Positions 1-9,063 of a DNA stretch of 32,020 nucleotides are shown here, piece by piece. Both the position numbers and the translations under genes were made by a program. The first letter of the stretch is position 1. Every line of letters starts with the position of its first letter. The stretch comes from Burkholderiales bacterium. GTDB taxonomy: Bacteria > Pseudomonadota > Gammaproteobacteria > Burkholderiales > Burkholderiaceae_C. A model generated the notes under the pieces. It worked only from the letters and a program-made list of their open reading frames with translations, was not told the DNA's origin and did no database searches. The stretch is taken from contig CANHNO010000016.1 of NCBI GenBank assembly GCA_947462065.1, positions 1 to 32,020 on the forward strand, read 5' to 3'.

Positions 1-103
1 CCCGATCGGGATCACGCGAATTCCAGGCATCCTCGGCCATCCGCACCTTCTGGCGTGCGGTCTCGGCAGTGAAGGGCGGTAACGGTGGGCGGGTCTCATT
101 CAT
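1..103 (-). CDS. DUF1348-like / nuclear transport factor 2 family protein, N-terminal part only (runs off the window)
   Basis: Minus-strand ATG at 103; reads [34 protein letters not shown], which resembles the N-terminus of DUF1348 NTF2-like proteins as I remember them. Confidence 0.7.
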   Translation of the reverse strand, partial: MNETRPPLPPFTAETARQKVRMAEDAWNSRDPDR

Positions 104-158
104 GGCGTTGCTCCCGGCATGTTGCGTTTGACCACATCAAGAGTTGAGATCGGCGCGA

Positions 159-287
159 GAGCGCTGCGGCGGGCCGCTGTGTTGCGTTCATGTCCCCCGG
201 GCCGGTTCACCGGTTGCTCGCTTCGGCTCGAGTCCCGCCGGCCCTCCTCCTTTACTTCACTCCACACAGCAGCCCGCCGCAGCGCTC
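159..287. repeat. Long inverted repeat (24-bp arms 159-182 and 264-287, one mismatch)
   Basis: GAGCGCTGCGGCGGGCCGCTGTGT versus reverse complement of ACACAGCAGCCCGCCGCAGCGCTC. Confidence 0.85.
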
Positions 288-447
288 CTGCTACCACCGA
301 AGCGGTCTTGGTTTTGAAGCCTTCGCATGCGGCGATGGTGCCGGCTGACGAGGGTGTGGGGTGACCGGCGCAGCGAAGTAAAGGAGGAAGGCCGGATCGG
401 TCTTGCCGGTAGCGTTTGGGCGGTGACCCGGCCTGGGGGACATGAGC
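186..447. repeat. Two diverged inverted copies (about 75 bp each: ~186-260 and ~373-447) of an intergenic repeat
   Basis: Shared blocks TCATGTCCCCC (188-198; complement 435-445) and CCTCCTTTACTTC (246-258; complement 375-387) in the same order and spacing, inverted relative to each other. Confidence 0.75.
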
Positions 448-487
448 GGAGCCGGTCACCCCGCATCCTCGTCAGCATCGCAAAATG

Positions 488-931
488 TCAGTAGGTTTTG
501 TACGACAGGAACTTGCCCGACATCACGATGCTGACCCGGTCGCCGGCGGCGTTCGGCTCGCGTGTCAGATCCATCTTGAAGTCGATCGCGCTCATGATGC
601 CGTCGCCGAACTCCTCGTGGATCAGTTCCTTGAAGGTGGTGCCGTAGACGCTCACGAGTTCGTAAAAGCGGTAGATCAGCGGATCGGTCGGCACCGCTGT
701 CGGCAGCGAGCCCTTGTATGGCACGACCTGCAGCCACTTCTCGGCTTCGGCGTCCAGACCGAAGATCTTTGCCACCACCTTGGCCTGCTTTGCGTCGAAG
801 GTCATCTGTCCGAGGCAGCCGGCAGTGACCCACTCCTTGCTCAGGCCGACCTTCTTGGCCACGTCTTCCCATTTGATGCCCTTCCTGACCTTGGCCTCGA
901 TGATCATTTCGGTGACGTCGTTGCGGTTCAT
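488..931 (-). CDS. cynS: Cyanate hydratase (cyanase)
   Basis: 147 aa from ATG at 931: MNRNDVTEMIIEAKVRKGIKWEDVAKKVGLSKEWVTAGCLGQMTFDAKQAKVVAKIFGL...VPTDPLIYRFYELVSVYGTTFKELIHEEFGDGIMSAIDF...SGKFLSYKTY; typical cyanase sequence. Confidence 0.97.
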   Translation of the reverse strand: MNRNDVTEMIIEAKVRKGIKWEDVAKKVGLSKEWVTAGCLGQMTFDAKQAKVVAKIFGLDAEAEKWLQVVPYKGSLPTAVPTDPLIYRFYELVSVYGTTFKELIHEEFGDGIMSAIDFKMDLTREPNAAGDRVSIVMSGKFLSYKTY

Positions 932-968
932 GCGTGCTCCTTGTGTTGTGCGGTAAGGGAAAGCGGCG

Positions 969-1859
969 TCAGGCCGCGGGTTCGGCGAGCGATAGCCCGG
1001 GCTCGACGACCGGCGGAAACGCCGGCGCGCGGCCGTGAGAAAGCTCTTTCGATCGTGCAACCAGGAAGTCAACCAGGTGGTTGCGGATGCGGTAGTACTG
1101 GGGGTCGTGGTGCAGCGTCGCGCGCTGCCGGTCGCGCGGCATCGTGTTGCGCACGATCTCGGCAATGCGAGCCTGCGGGCCGTTGCTCATCAGCAGGATC
1201 TTGTCGGCCAGCAGGATGGCTTCATCGACGTCGTGCGTGATCATGAACACCGTCTGGTGCGTCTCTGCACAGATGCGCAGCAACTCGTCCTGAATGGTCC
1301 CGCGCGTCAGCGCGTCGAGCGCGCCGAAAGGTTCGTCGAGCAGCAGCATCTTTGGCTCGATCGCGAACGCGCGGGCGATACCCACACGCTGCTTCATGCC
1401 GCCCGACAGCGCGGAAGGGTTCTTGTCGATGGCAGAGGTCAGGCCGACCAGCTTCACGAACTTCTCGACCTGCGCGTTGGTCTGCGCCGCACTCCACTGC
1501 GGCCACTTGCTGCGCACTGCGAAGGCGATGTTCTTGCGCACCGACAGCCATGGCATCAACGCATGGCCCTGAAAAACAACGCCGCGTTCCAGGCTCGGGC
1601 CGGCCACTTCGCGGTTGTCCATGAACACATGGCCGGTGGTCGCCTGGTCCAGCCCCGCCAGCACATTCAGGATCGTCGTCTTGCCGCAGCCCGAGTGGCC
1701 GATGATGCAGACGAACTCACCCTTCTGGATGCCGAAGTTGACGCTGTCGAAGACAGGCTCGCTGACCTTCCCGTCCGGTGACGGGTAGCTTTTCGACAGA
1801 CCCTCGATGCGCAGGAATCGCGCTTCGGACGACGAGTTCATGCCGGACTCATTCGACAT
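969..1859 (-). CDS. Nitrate/cyanate-type ABC transporter ATP-binding protein (NrtD/CynD-like)
   Basis: 296 aa; Walker A GHSGCGKTT, signature LSGGMKQRVGIARA, Walker B MLLLDEP; adjacent to cynS and an NrtB-like permease. Confidence 0.92.
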   Translation of the reverse strand: MSNESGMNSSSEARFLRIEGLSKSYPSPDGKVSEPVFDSVNFGIQKGEFVCIIGHSGCGKTTILNVLAGLDQATTGHVFMDNREVAGPSLERGVVFQGHALMPWLSVRKNIAFAVRSKWPQWSAAQTNAQVEKFVKLVGLTSAIDKNPSALSGGMKQRVGIARAFAIEPKMLLLDEPFGALDALTRGTIQDELLRICAETHQTVFMITHDVDEAILLADKILLMSNGPQARIAEIVRNTMPRDRQRATLHHDPQYYRIRNHLVDFLVARSKELSHGRAPAFPPVVEPGLSLAEPAA

Positions 1860-2730
1860 ACGACACCGCCTTCTGTGCTTTCGAGAACATCAGGTCGAGC
1901 AGCATGCCGACGACGCCGATCACCAGGATCGCGAAGATCACGTTGGTCAGCGACAGGTTGTTCCACTCGTTCCAGACGAAGTAGCCGATGCCGGTGCCTC
2001 CGACCAGCATCTCGGCCGCGACGATCACCAGCCAGGCGATGCCCATGCTGATGCGCATGCCGGTCAGGATCGTCGGCGCTGCGGCCGGCAGGATCACCTC
2101 AAAGGCCAGCCGAACACGCGATACCTCCAAGGTCTTCGCGACGTTCAGCCATTCGCGCCGCACGCCGGAAACGCCGAACGCGGTGTTGATCAACATCGGC
2201 CACACCGAGCAGATGAAGATCACGAAGATGCCGGAGATCGACGAGTCCTTGATGGTGTAAAGCGCCAGGGGCATCCAGGCCAGCGGCGAGATCGGCTTGA
2301 GGACCTGGATGAACGGATCGAGCGCGCGGTAGAGCATCGGGCTCATGCCGATCAGGAATCCCAGGGGGATCGCCACCAGCGCGGCGATGCCGAAACCAAG
2401 CGCGACTCGGCCCAGCGAATAGCCGAGTTGCAGCCCAATGCCCTTGTCGTTGGGGCCGTTGTCGTAGAGCGGGTCGGCGAGGTTCTTGACCACCGTCTGA
2501 CCCATCTGCGCGAGCGTCGGGAAGCCGCTGCTCTTCTTGTCGCCTTCGGCAGCGGCCGGATCCTTGCCGAGCAGCTTCTGGTATTCGATCTGTTCAGGGG
2601 TCAGCGTGACGACCGGGCCCGGCGTCGTCTTTGCAGGCAGCGTGGCCAGGTGCCACACAGCCAGCAAAACGAGCAGGATGAGCAGAGACAAGGCGCCCGA
2701 TTGCAGCGCCTGCTTTTTCTGAGGATTCAC
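1849..2730 (-). CDS. Nitrate/cyanate-type ABC transporter permease (NrtB/CynB-like)
   Basis: 293 aa, multiple hydrophobic segments, BPD_transp_1-like EVILPAAAPTILTGMRISMGIAWLVIVAAEML; start overlaps next ORF. Confidence 0.92.
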   Translation of the reverse strand: MNPQKKQALQSGALSLLILLVLLAVWHLATLPAKTTPGPVVTLTPEQIEYQKLLGKDPAAAEGDKKSSGFPTLAQMGQTVVKNLADPLYDNGPNDKGIGLQLGYSLGRVALGFGIAALVAIPLGFLIGMSPMLYRALDPFIQVLKPISPLAWMPLALYTIKDSSISGIFVIFICSVWPMLINTAFGVSGVRREWLNVAKTLEVSRVRLAFEVILPAAAPTILTGMRISMGIAWLVIVAAEMLVGGTGIGYFVWNEWNNLSLTNVIFAILVIGVVGMLLDLMFSKAQKAVSYVE

Positions 2731-2739
2731 CGTGCCGCC

Positions 2740-4125
2740 TCAGGTCTTGCTGATCGCAAAGCTCTTGGCGTACGCATCGGCCTTGGCCGGGTCGAACTCC
2801 TTGCCCATGATCTTGTAGGACTTGTACGCGCCCTCGGGCACCTTCTGGTCGAGCAGCTTTATCTGTTTTTTCGCGTCGGTCAGCAGGAAGACCTGCTCGG
2901 CGATCTGCTTGTAGTTGACCTCGCCTTTCAGGTAGCCCCAGCGCTTCATCTGCGTCAGCATCCACACCGCCATGCTCTGCCACGGCACCGGGTCGAAGTC
3001 GGCGCGATCAGGCACGTTCTTGATGCCGCCGAGGCCGTCGGCGAACTTGCCGGTCAGAACCTGGTTGACCACGGTCTCGGGCTGGTTCAGGTAGGCCGTC
3101 GGGCTGATGACCTTCGCGATCAGCTCACGGTTCTTCGGCTCGCGTGCCATCGCGGCGGCGGTCAGCACCGCGCGGTACAGCGCGGCGAAGGTGTTCGGGT
3201 TCTGCTTGATGAAGTCGTCGCTGACACCGAAAGCGCAGCAGGGGTGGCCGTCCCAGATCTCCTTCGACAGGATGTGGATGAAGCCGACCTCGTCGTAGAC
3301 CGCGCGCTGGTTGAAGGGGTCCGGGCCGAGGAAGCCGTCGATATTGCCGGCCCGCAGGTTGGCCACCATCTCGGGCGGCGGCACGACGCGGATCTGCACA
3401 TCGGTGTCCGGGTTCAGGCCGCTCTCGGCGAGGTAGTAGCGCAGCAGGAAGTTGTGCATCGAGAACTCGAACGGCACCGCGAACTTGAAGCCCTTCCAGT
3501 TCTTCGGGTCACGGTTGTCCTTGTGCTTCAGTGCCAGCGTGATCGCCTGGCCGTTGACGTTCTGGATGGTGGCCACGCGCATCGGCTGGGCCACCGAGCC
3601 GATGCCCATCGAGATCGCCAGCGGCATCGGCGACAGGAAGTGCGAGGCGTCGTGCTCCTTGTTGAGCATCTTGTCCCGGATCAACGCCCAGCCGGCGGTC
3701 TTGTTGAGCTGGACGTTCAGACCCTGCTGCTTGTAGAAGCCCAGCGGGCTCGCCATGATCAGCGGCGTGGCGCAGGTGATCGCGATGAAGCCGAGCTTCA
3801 GGTCGGTTTTCTCCAGCGAACCCTTGTCCTGCGCCATGGCTTCGAGAGCGCCCATCGGCAGCAGCGAAGCGATCGCGGCGCGCGCGGTGCCGGCGCCGAC
3901 GGCCTGCAGGAAGCGACGGCGCAGCGGTTCGGACGGAAACAACGCCTTGACCAGCGTCGCCTCGATGAAGTCGCGCGAGTAGGACTCGGCAGACAGCGCC
4001 TGCGTCTCGGCCTGGTGATCGGCGGCGCTGTGGTCACGACCGCAGCCGCACTTCATCATCAGCGGCCGGTCCGCGTTGTAGGGGTCGAAGCTGTTCGTGG
4101 GCTTGGGGTCGTTGTTGCTGCGCAT
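2740..4125 (-). CDS. CmpA/NrtA-family ABC transporter substrate-binding protein with twin-arginine-like signal
   Basis: ATG at 4125 (MRSNNDPKPTNSFDPYNADRPLMMKCGCGRDHS...); RRRFLQAVGAGTARAAIASLLPMGALEAMA Tat-like segment; NrtA-like body (LKLGFIAITCATPLIMASPLGFYKQQGL). Confidence 0.9.
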   Translation of the reverse strand: MRSNNDPKPTNSFDPYNADRPLMMKCGCGRDHSAADHQAETQALSAESYSRDFIEATLVKALFPSEPLRRRFLQAVGAGTARAAIASLLPMGALEAMAQDKGSLEKTDLKLGFIAITCATPLIMASPLGFYKQQGLNVQLNKTAGWALIRDKMLNKEHDASHFLSPMPLAISMGIGSVAQPMRVATIQNVNGQAITLALKHKDNRDPKNWKGFKFAVPFEFSMHNFLLRYYLAESGLNPDTDVQIRVVPPPEMVANLRAGNIDGFLGPDPFNQRAVYDEVGFIHILSKEIWDGHPCCAFGVSDDFIKQNPNTFAALYRAVLTAAAMAREPKNRELIAKVISPTAYLNQPETVVNQVLTGKFADGLGGIKNVPDRADFDPVPWQSMAVWMLTQMKRWGYLKGEVNYKQIAEQVFLLTDAKKQIKLLDQKVPEGAYKSYKIMGKEFDPAKADAYAKSFAISKT

Positions 4126-4166
4126 GCGGTCACTCCAGTAGATATGGGAGTGAGCGTACGCAACGC

Positions 4167-4181
4167 GCATGCAACTGGCCA
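4167..4181 (-). promoter_or_regulatory. Candidate sigma54 (-24/-12) promoter for the NrtA-like/cynS cluster
   Basis: Minus-strand TGGCCAGTTGCATGC: GG-N10-GC spacing with TGGC and TGC cores, about 41 nt upstream of the ATG at 4125. Confidence 0.45.
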
Positions 4182-4243
4182 TCGCACGAGTGGGGAAAGC
4201 TGCGTAGGGCTGGCACTACAAACGGCAGTGCGCCCCCGCGGGT

Positions 4244-4633
4244 CTAGCGCTGGCGCCGCCGCTGTTCGCAGAATCCGCAGTGCTGCACCTGCGGCCGCCC
4301 GGCAAGCCGATGGCGTTCGATCGGCGCGTCGCACGAAGCGCACAGGCCATAGCTGCCGGCCTCCAGCCGGGCCCGAGCAGCTCGCACCTCGCTCAGGACC
4401 ACCTGGTCCGGGCGCGCGCCGGGCAATGCGGCGGTAGCTGCCGTGTGGTCGTTGCCGGACACCGGCGACTCGCGCAGCAGCCGATCCATCGTCTGCGACA
4501 TGTCGACCAGTCGCCGTTCGAGGTCGTCCAGGCGATGCCGGAGCAGGCTGTTCATCGGCTCTTCCATCGCAGGGCCGTGGCTGTGGCTCGGCATGGCGTA
4601 TCGAGCGGTCCAGAGAGTCGGTGTCGTCTGCAT
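4244..4633 (-). CDS. DksA/TraR-type C4 zinc finger family protein
   Basis: 129 aa; C-terminal YGLCASCDAPIERHRLAGRPQVQHCGFCEQRRRQR has DksA/TraR C-x2-C...C-x2-C pattern. Confidence 0.85.
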   Translation of the reverse strand: MQTTPTLWTARYAMPSHSHGPAMEEPMNSLLRHRLDDLERRLVDMSQTMDRLLRESPVSGNDHTAATAALPGARPDQVVLSEVRAARARLEAGSYGLCASCDAPIERHRLAGRPQVQHCGFCEQRRRQR

Positions 4634-4784
4634 GGCAGTCCTCCGGGATTCAGCCCTGCGGTGGCGCAGGACGAGACACGATGTTGTCAGCACACGGGTC
4701 GTCGAGTTTGCGTTCGATCAAACAATCGACGCGGGACCGGATGACGCCCCATCGGGCGTTGCCGCGCCGCACGGCGCAGCGTGC

Positions 4785-5456
4785 TCACTCGTGCAGCAGT
4801 TCCTGCTTCACCGCGTACAACGCCAGTTCGACGTCGTTGCGCGCGCCGGTCTTGTCGAGGATGCGGGCGCGGTAGGTGCTGACGGTGTTCGACGACAGGA
4901 TCAGCTGCTCGGCGATCTCGCCGACGCTGCGACCGACCGCGAGCAGACGGAACACCTGGTACTCGCGGTGCGACAGCCGCTCGTGCAGCGGCTCGTCGGC
5001 TGAGCGCGTCGCGCCGACCCCGGCCCCGAGTGCCGTCGCCATGTGCTCGGCCACCGTTGGCGTAATGAACAGCCCGCCCGCCGCGACCTTGCGGATCGCG
5101 GCGGACATCTGCTCCGAGTCGGCACTCTTGTTCAGATAGCCGGCCGCGCCCAGCTTCAGGCTGCGCACCGCGTACTGCTTGTCGGGGTAGGTGCTGAGCA
5201 TCAGCACCGGCAGCTTCGGGAACTCCGTCTTCAACTGGCGCAGCACGTCGAGTCCGTCGCGTTGCGGCATCGCGATGTCCATCAGTACCACCTTGATACC
5301 CAACGCGTCGGCCGTGCTGGCCTCGCGCACCTTGCGGATCGCGTCCGGACCGTTGTCGGCCTCGCCGGCCACCACGATGTCGCCGGTGTCGGCGAGCATC
5401 TGCTTGATGCCCTGGCGCACGATCAGGTGGTCGTCGCAGATCAGCACGCGGATCAT
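4785..5456 (-). CDS. NarL/FixJ-family LuxR-type response regulator
   Basis: 223 aa; receiver MIRVLICDDHLIVRQGIKQML...KVVLMDIAMPQRDG and HTH LSHREYQVFRLLAVGRSVGEIAEQLILSSNTVSTYRARIL. Confidence 0.93.
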   Translation of the reverse strand: MIRVLICDDHLIVRQGIKQMLADTGDIVVAGEADNGPDAIRKVREASTADALGIKVVLMDIAMPQRDGLDVLRQLKTEFPKLPVLMLSTYPDKQYAVRSLKLGAAGYLNKSADSEQMSAAIRKVAAGGLFITPTVAEHMATALGAGVGATRSADEPLHERLSHREYQVFRLLAVGRSVGEIAEQLILSSNTVSTYRARILDKTGARNDVELALYAVKQELLHE

Positions 5457-6667
5457 GGCAAGGACTCACCGGATGGCAGCGGTATCGGCATGGTGAGCCG
5501 GACGCAGGTGCCGTGGCGAGGCACGCTGTCGATCTCCAGCGTGCCGCCGAAATGGCCGGCCCGCTCGCGCATGCCCATCACGCCGTAGCTTCGCGGATGG
5601 TTCAATGCCGACGGCTCGGCGCCGACGCCGTCGTCGCGAACCTCGACATGCAAGGTCGCTTGCGGCGGGCCGTCGACATACAGCCGGATGCGCACGGAAT
5701 GCGCCTGTGCATGCCGGGCGACATTGCTCAGCATTTCCTGGAAGATGCGGAACACCGCGATCGCCCAGCGGTCTCCTCCCGGGCCGCTCGGTGGGTCGGT
5801 GTGTGCGGCGACATGCATCTGCAGGTCGGCGCGCAGCTCGGTGGTCTCGATGAACTCCTGCGCCTGCCATTCGAGAGCCGCCCACAAACCCTGATGGTCG
5901 AGGATGCTCGGGCGAAGGTCGGTGATGATGCGGCCCAGGTTGTCCACAGCGGTGTCGATCGTGCGGCCCATGCCAAGACACTTGCCCCTGAGCTCGGGCC
6001 GGTCCTGCACCCGCTTCTCGACCCAGCCAACGTCCATCTTCAAGGCGACCAGCAGCGAGCCCAATTCGTCGTGGATCTCGCGGGCGATGCGGGTGCGCTC
6101 TTCCTCACGCACCGACTCCGAATACGCCGACAGCTCACGCAATGCGCCCAGCGCCTGCGTCAGCTCGGCGGTGCGCTCTGCGACCCGGCGTTCGAGTTGC
6201 TCGTGAGATTGCTGCAGCAGCGACTCGCTGCGCTTGCGCTCGGTGATGTCGCGCATGGTGACGACCGCCCCCTGCACCACGCCGCCGTCGAGGATCGGGT
6301 GTGATGAGTACTCGGCCGAGAACGCGCTGCCATCGGCTCGCCACAGCACCTCGTTGTCAATGCGACAGGGCAAGCCGCGGCGGAAGGCGTTGAAGATCGG
6401 ACAGTCGGCCTCCGGGTAGGGTATCCCGTCGGCATGGGTATGGTGGATCAGCTCATGCATGTTGCGGCCGAGCACAGCATCAGTGGCGTAACCCAGCATC
6501 TCGGCCGCTGCGCTGTTGACGAAATTGCAGCAACCGAACATGTCAACGCCGAAGATGCCTTCGCCGGTCGACTCGAGCAGCAGCTGAAGTTGCTCCGTCC
6601 ACGCTCCGCCCTCGGTCGGTACGATCGGAGCAGACGACGGGGTAGGACGCAGGGTGAGGGAGGGCAT
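5453..6667 (-). CDS. PAS-domain sensor histidine kinase (HisKA_3/NarX type)
   Basis: Start ATG at 6667 (MPSLTLRPTPSS...); PAS segment LLLESTGEGIFGVDMFGCCNFVNSAAAEMLG; EERTRIAREIHDELGSLLVALKMDVGWVEKR dimerization/H-box; ATPase motif VRDDGVGAEP; ATGA overlap with response regulator. Confidence 0.92.
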   Translation of the reverse strand: MPSLTLRPTPSSAPIVPTEGGAWTEQLQLLLESTGEGIFGVDMFGCCNFVNSAAAEMLGYATDAVLGRNMHELIHHTHADGIPYPEADCPIFNAFRRGLPCRIDNEVLWRADGSAFSAEYSSHPILDGGVVQGAVVTMRDITERKRSESLLQQSHEQLERRVAERTAELTQALGALRELSAYSESVREEERTRIAREIHDELGSLLVALKMDVGWVEKRVQDRPELRGKCLGMGRTIDTAVDNLGRIITDLRPSILDHQGLWAALEWQAQEFIETTELRADLQMHVAAHTDPPSGPGGDRWAIAVFRIFQEMLSNVARHAQAHSVRIRLYVDGPPQATLHVEVRDDGVGAEPSALNHPRSYGVMGMRERAGHFGGTLEIDSVPRHGTCVRLTMPIPLPSGESLP

Positions 6668-6810
6668 GGAGGTGCACGGTTCTGGTGCGAATTCCGGGGT
6701 GCTGCAAACGACGTGCCACCTGCGGCCGGGCCACTGTGAACAGGACATCGGGAAGAATCTCGGCTGGTCTTCGACCCAGCCGATTCATCCTTGCGACGAG
6801 ATCCACCGCC

Positions 6811-7305
6811 ATGCCACCCAGCCCGCTTCGCTCGCTGCTCGCAGCCGTTGGCCTTGCGCCGAAGCCTTCGGCGATTCGAGCCGACGCTGCCCCGGCGCAG
6901 GCGCCTGGCGACGCGCCCTCGCTCAGCCTCAGCGCAGCCGAATGGCAGCAGCGTCTGAGCCCAGCGCAGTTCCACGTGCTGCGTGAAGAAGGCACTGAGC
7001 GGCCTCATTCCAGCGCGCTGAATCGGGAAAAGCGCGCTGGCGTCTACGCCTGCGCCGGCTGCGGCACGGCACTGTTCAGCTCGGAAATGAAGTTCGACAG
7101 CGGTACCGGCTGGCCCAGTTTCTTCACCACTCTGCCCAGCGTGTTCGCGACAACGACTGACTATCAGCTGATCTTCCCGCGCACCGAGTACCACTGCGCC
7201 TGCTGCGGTGGCCACCACGGCCATGTGTTCAACGATGGCCCGGCGCCCACGGGCCATCGCTATTGCAACAACGGAGTCGCGCTGACGTTTCACCCCGCGG
7301 ACTGA
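6811..7305 (+). CDS. msrB: Peptide-methionine (R)-S-oxide reductase MsrB
   Basis: [10 protein letters not shown]...; [25 protein letters not shown]...[36 protein letters not shown]. Confidence 0.95.
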   Translation: MPPSPLRSLLAAVGLAPKPSAIRADAAPAQAPGDAPSLSLSAAEWQQRLSPAQFHVLREEGTERPHSSALNREKRAGVYACAGCGTALFSSEMKFDSGTGWPSFFTTLPSVFATTTDYQLIFPRTEYHCACCGGHHGHVFNDGPAPTGHRYCNNGVALTFHPAD

Positions 7306-7351
7306 GCTCAGGGCGCGCACCCGACAATCGCGCATTCCATCGAAAGCCCGC

Positions 7352-8134
7352 ATGCCCAAACCCACGACCATTCCGCAGTCTCGCGTCCACCGCGACCTGA
7401 CCGACGCCGAGTTCGCCGAGCTCGACGATCTGCTGACGAAGACACCCGAGCCGCTGGAGCCGGTCGATGTGGTGATGCTTGATGGCTTCCTCTGCGGCGT
7501 GCTGGTGCAGCCAGTGCTGCTGGAGACTGCGACCTGGCTGCCGCATGTCTTCGACTTCGATGGCACACCGCTGCCGGAGGATGTCGATGCCGCATGGCTG
7601 GAACGGACTACCGCGCTGATTCTGCGCCGCCACGCCGCGCTGACCCGGGCGATCGCCGAAGACGGCTGGTTCGACCCGCTGGTGCTCGAAGCCGACGAGA
7701 ACGCGCAAGCGGACTCGGCGGGCGATGGCGAGAAGGCGCCCCAGGACGAGCTTCTGGCTGGATTGCACCCCGTGTCGCAGTCGCTGATGCCCTGGGTCGC
7801 CGGTTTTCAGCACGCCACGCAGTGCTTCCCGGACCTCTCCGAACTGAGCGACGACGCGGTACTGTCGGCACTGGCGCGGCTCTACCGACACCTGCCGGCC
7901 GAGAGCGACGACGAGCGCGAGGTGGTCGCCACGCTGGATCGGGAGCAGCCACTGACCACGCTCGATGATGCGATCGAGGATCTGGTGATCGCGGTGGCCG
8001 ACCTGTCCGACCTGACCCGCAAGGCGCGCTTCAAGGTTGAGACCGTCAAGCGCGACGCGCCCAAGGCTGGTCGCAACGATCCCTGCCCCTGCGGCAGCGG
8101 CAAGAAGTTCAAGGCCTGTCACGGCAAAACCTGA
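7352..8134 (+). CDS. UPF0149/YecA-family protein with C-terminal SEC-C metal-binding motif
   Basis: 260 aa; [13 protein letters not shown]...; C-terminus [21 protein letters not shown]. Confidence 0.92.
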   Translation: MPKPTTIPQSRVHRDLTDAEFAELDDLLTKTPEPLEPVDVVMLDGFLCGVLVQPVLLETATWLPHVFDFDGTPLPEDVDAAWLERTTALILRRHAALTRAIAEDGWFDPLVLEADENAQADSAGDGEKAPQDELLAGLHPVSQSLMPWVAGFQHATQCFPDLSELSDDAVLSALARLYRHLPAESDDEREVVATLDREQPLTTLDDAIEDLVIAVADLSDLTRKARFKVETVKRDAPKAGRNDPCPCGSGKKFKACHGKT

Positions 8135-8138
8135 TCAG

Positions 8139-8936
8139 ATGCGCCTGCAGCTGCTGTCCGACCTGCACCTGGAAACCGAGGTCTTCGAGCCGCAGCCAGC
8201 GCCGGGTGCCGAGTTGCTGGTGCTGGCCGGGGACGTGGACAGCACCTGGCGTGAACTCGACCGATTCGGCAGTTGGCCGGTACCGGTGATCTTCGTCCCC
8301 GGCAACCACGAATTCGACCAGCGCGAGCTTGACGACGCGACGCCCGCGCTGAGGGCACGCTGTGAATCGCTGGGCATCACGATGCTTGAGAAGCAGTGCT
8401 GCATCCGCACCGATGTGCAGGGCCGGCGCATCCGTTTCGTTGCCACCACCCGCTGGAGTGATTTCGAGCTGTTCGGCAGCGCCCAGCAGGCTCGGGCGAT
8501 GCGTGCGGCCACCTACTTCGTCGACGTGATGCGATCGACACACCACGGCGCACCGTTCGATGCTGCTGCGGTACGCGCCCTGGCGCTGGCCTGTCGCGAC
8601 TGGCTTGCTGCGGAATTGGTGCGCGCACCGGCGTCGCCCGACGAGACCTGGGATGCGACGGTCGTCGTCACCCACTACGCGCCCAGCGTGCGCAGCGCCG
8701 ACCCGCGCTACGGCAAGCAGCCTGGCACCGCCAGCTTCTGCAACGCCGACGATGAGCTGCTGCCACACGCCGATCTGTGGATCCACGGCCACCTGCATAG
8801 CCGCCATGACTACCGCATCGCGCATCCGAGGTGCCCGAGCGGCAAGAGCGAGACGCGGGTGATCTGCAACGCCCGCGGCCACAGCCGCAAGGGTGAGGCC
8901 GATCACTACAACGGGCTGCTCACCGTCGAGGTGTGA
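8139..8936 (+). CDS. Metallophosphoesterase
   Basis: ATG at 8139; MRLQLLSDLHLET...LVLAGDVDS...FVPGNHEFD...IHGHLHSRHDYRI motifs. Confidence 0.92.
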   Translation: MRLQLLSDLHLETEVFEPQPAPGAELLVLAGDVDSTWRELDRFGSWPVPVIFVPGNHEFDQRELDDATPALRARCESLGITMLEKQCCIRTDVQGRRIRFVATTRWSDFELFGSAQQARAMRAATYFVDVMRSTHHGAPFDAAAVRALALACRDWLAAELVRAPASPDETWDATVVVTHYAPSVRSADPRYGKQPGTASFCNADDELLPHADLWIHGHLHSRHDYRIAHPRCPSGKSETRVICNARGHSRKGEADHYNGLLTVEV

Positions 8937-8952
8937 GTCGCGTCGGGCTGCC

Positions 8953-9063
8953 TCAGTCCGCGCCGCTCAGTCCGTCGAAGCAGGTCGGCAGCAGCAACTC
9001 GAGGATCCGTTCGTCGGAATGCTGGCCGGACATTTTCAGCAGGCCCAGCACCGGGTCGCAGGC
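8953..9063 (-). pseudogene. Possible 3'-terminal gene remnant (C-terminal peptide fragment only)
   Basis: In-frame ACDPVLGLLKMSGQHSDERILELLLPTCFDGLSGAD followed by TGA (8953-8955); GC-rich third positions; upstream reading loses protein-like character and no longer ORF is available. Confidence 0.4.

Noticed and set aside
4213-4231. Canonical NtrC binding site
   Set aside because: Arms GCACT/AGTGC are separated by 9 nt, not the expected spacing; kept only as an unspecified dyad.
1807-4437. 876-aa plus-strand ORF
   Set aside because: Antisense to the clearly coding permease and binding-protein genes; Arg/His/Asp-rich composition typical of GC-rich shadow ORFs.
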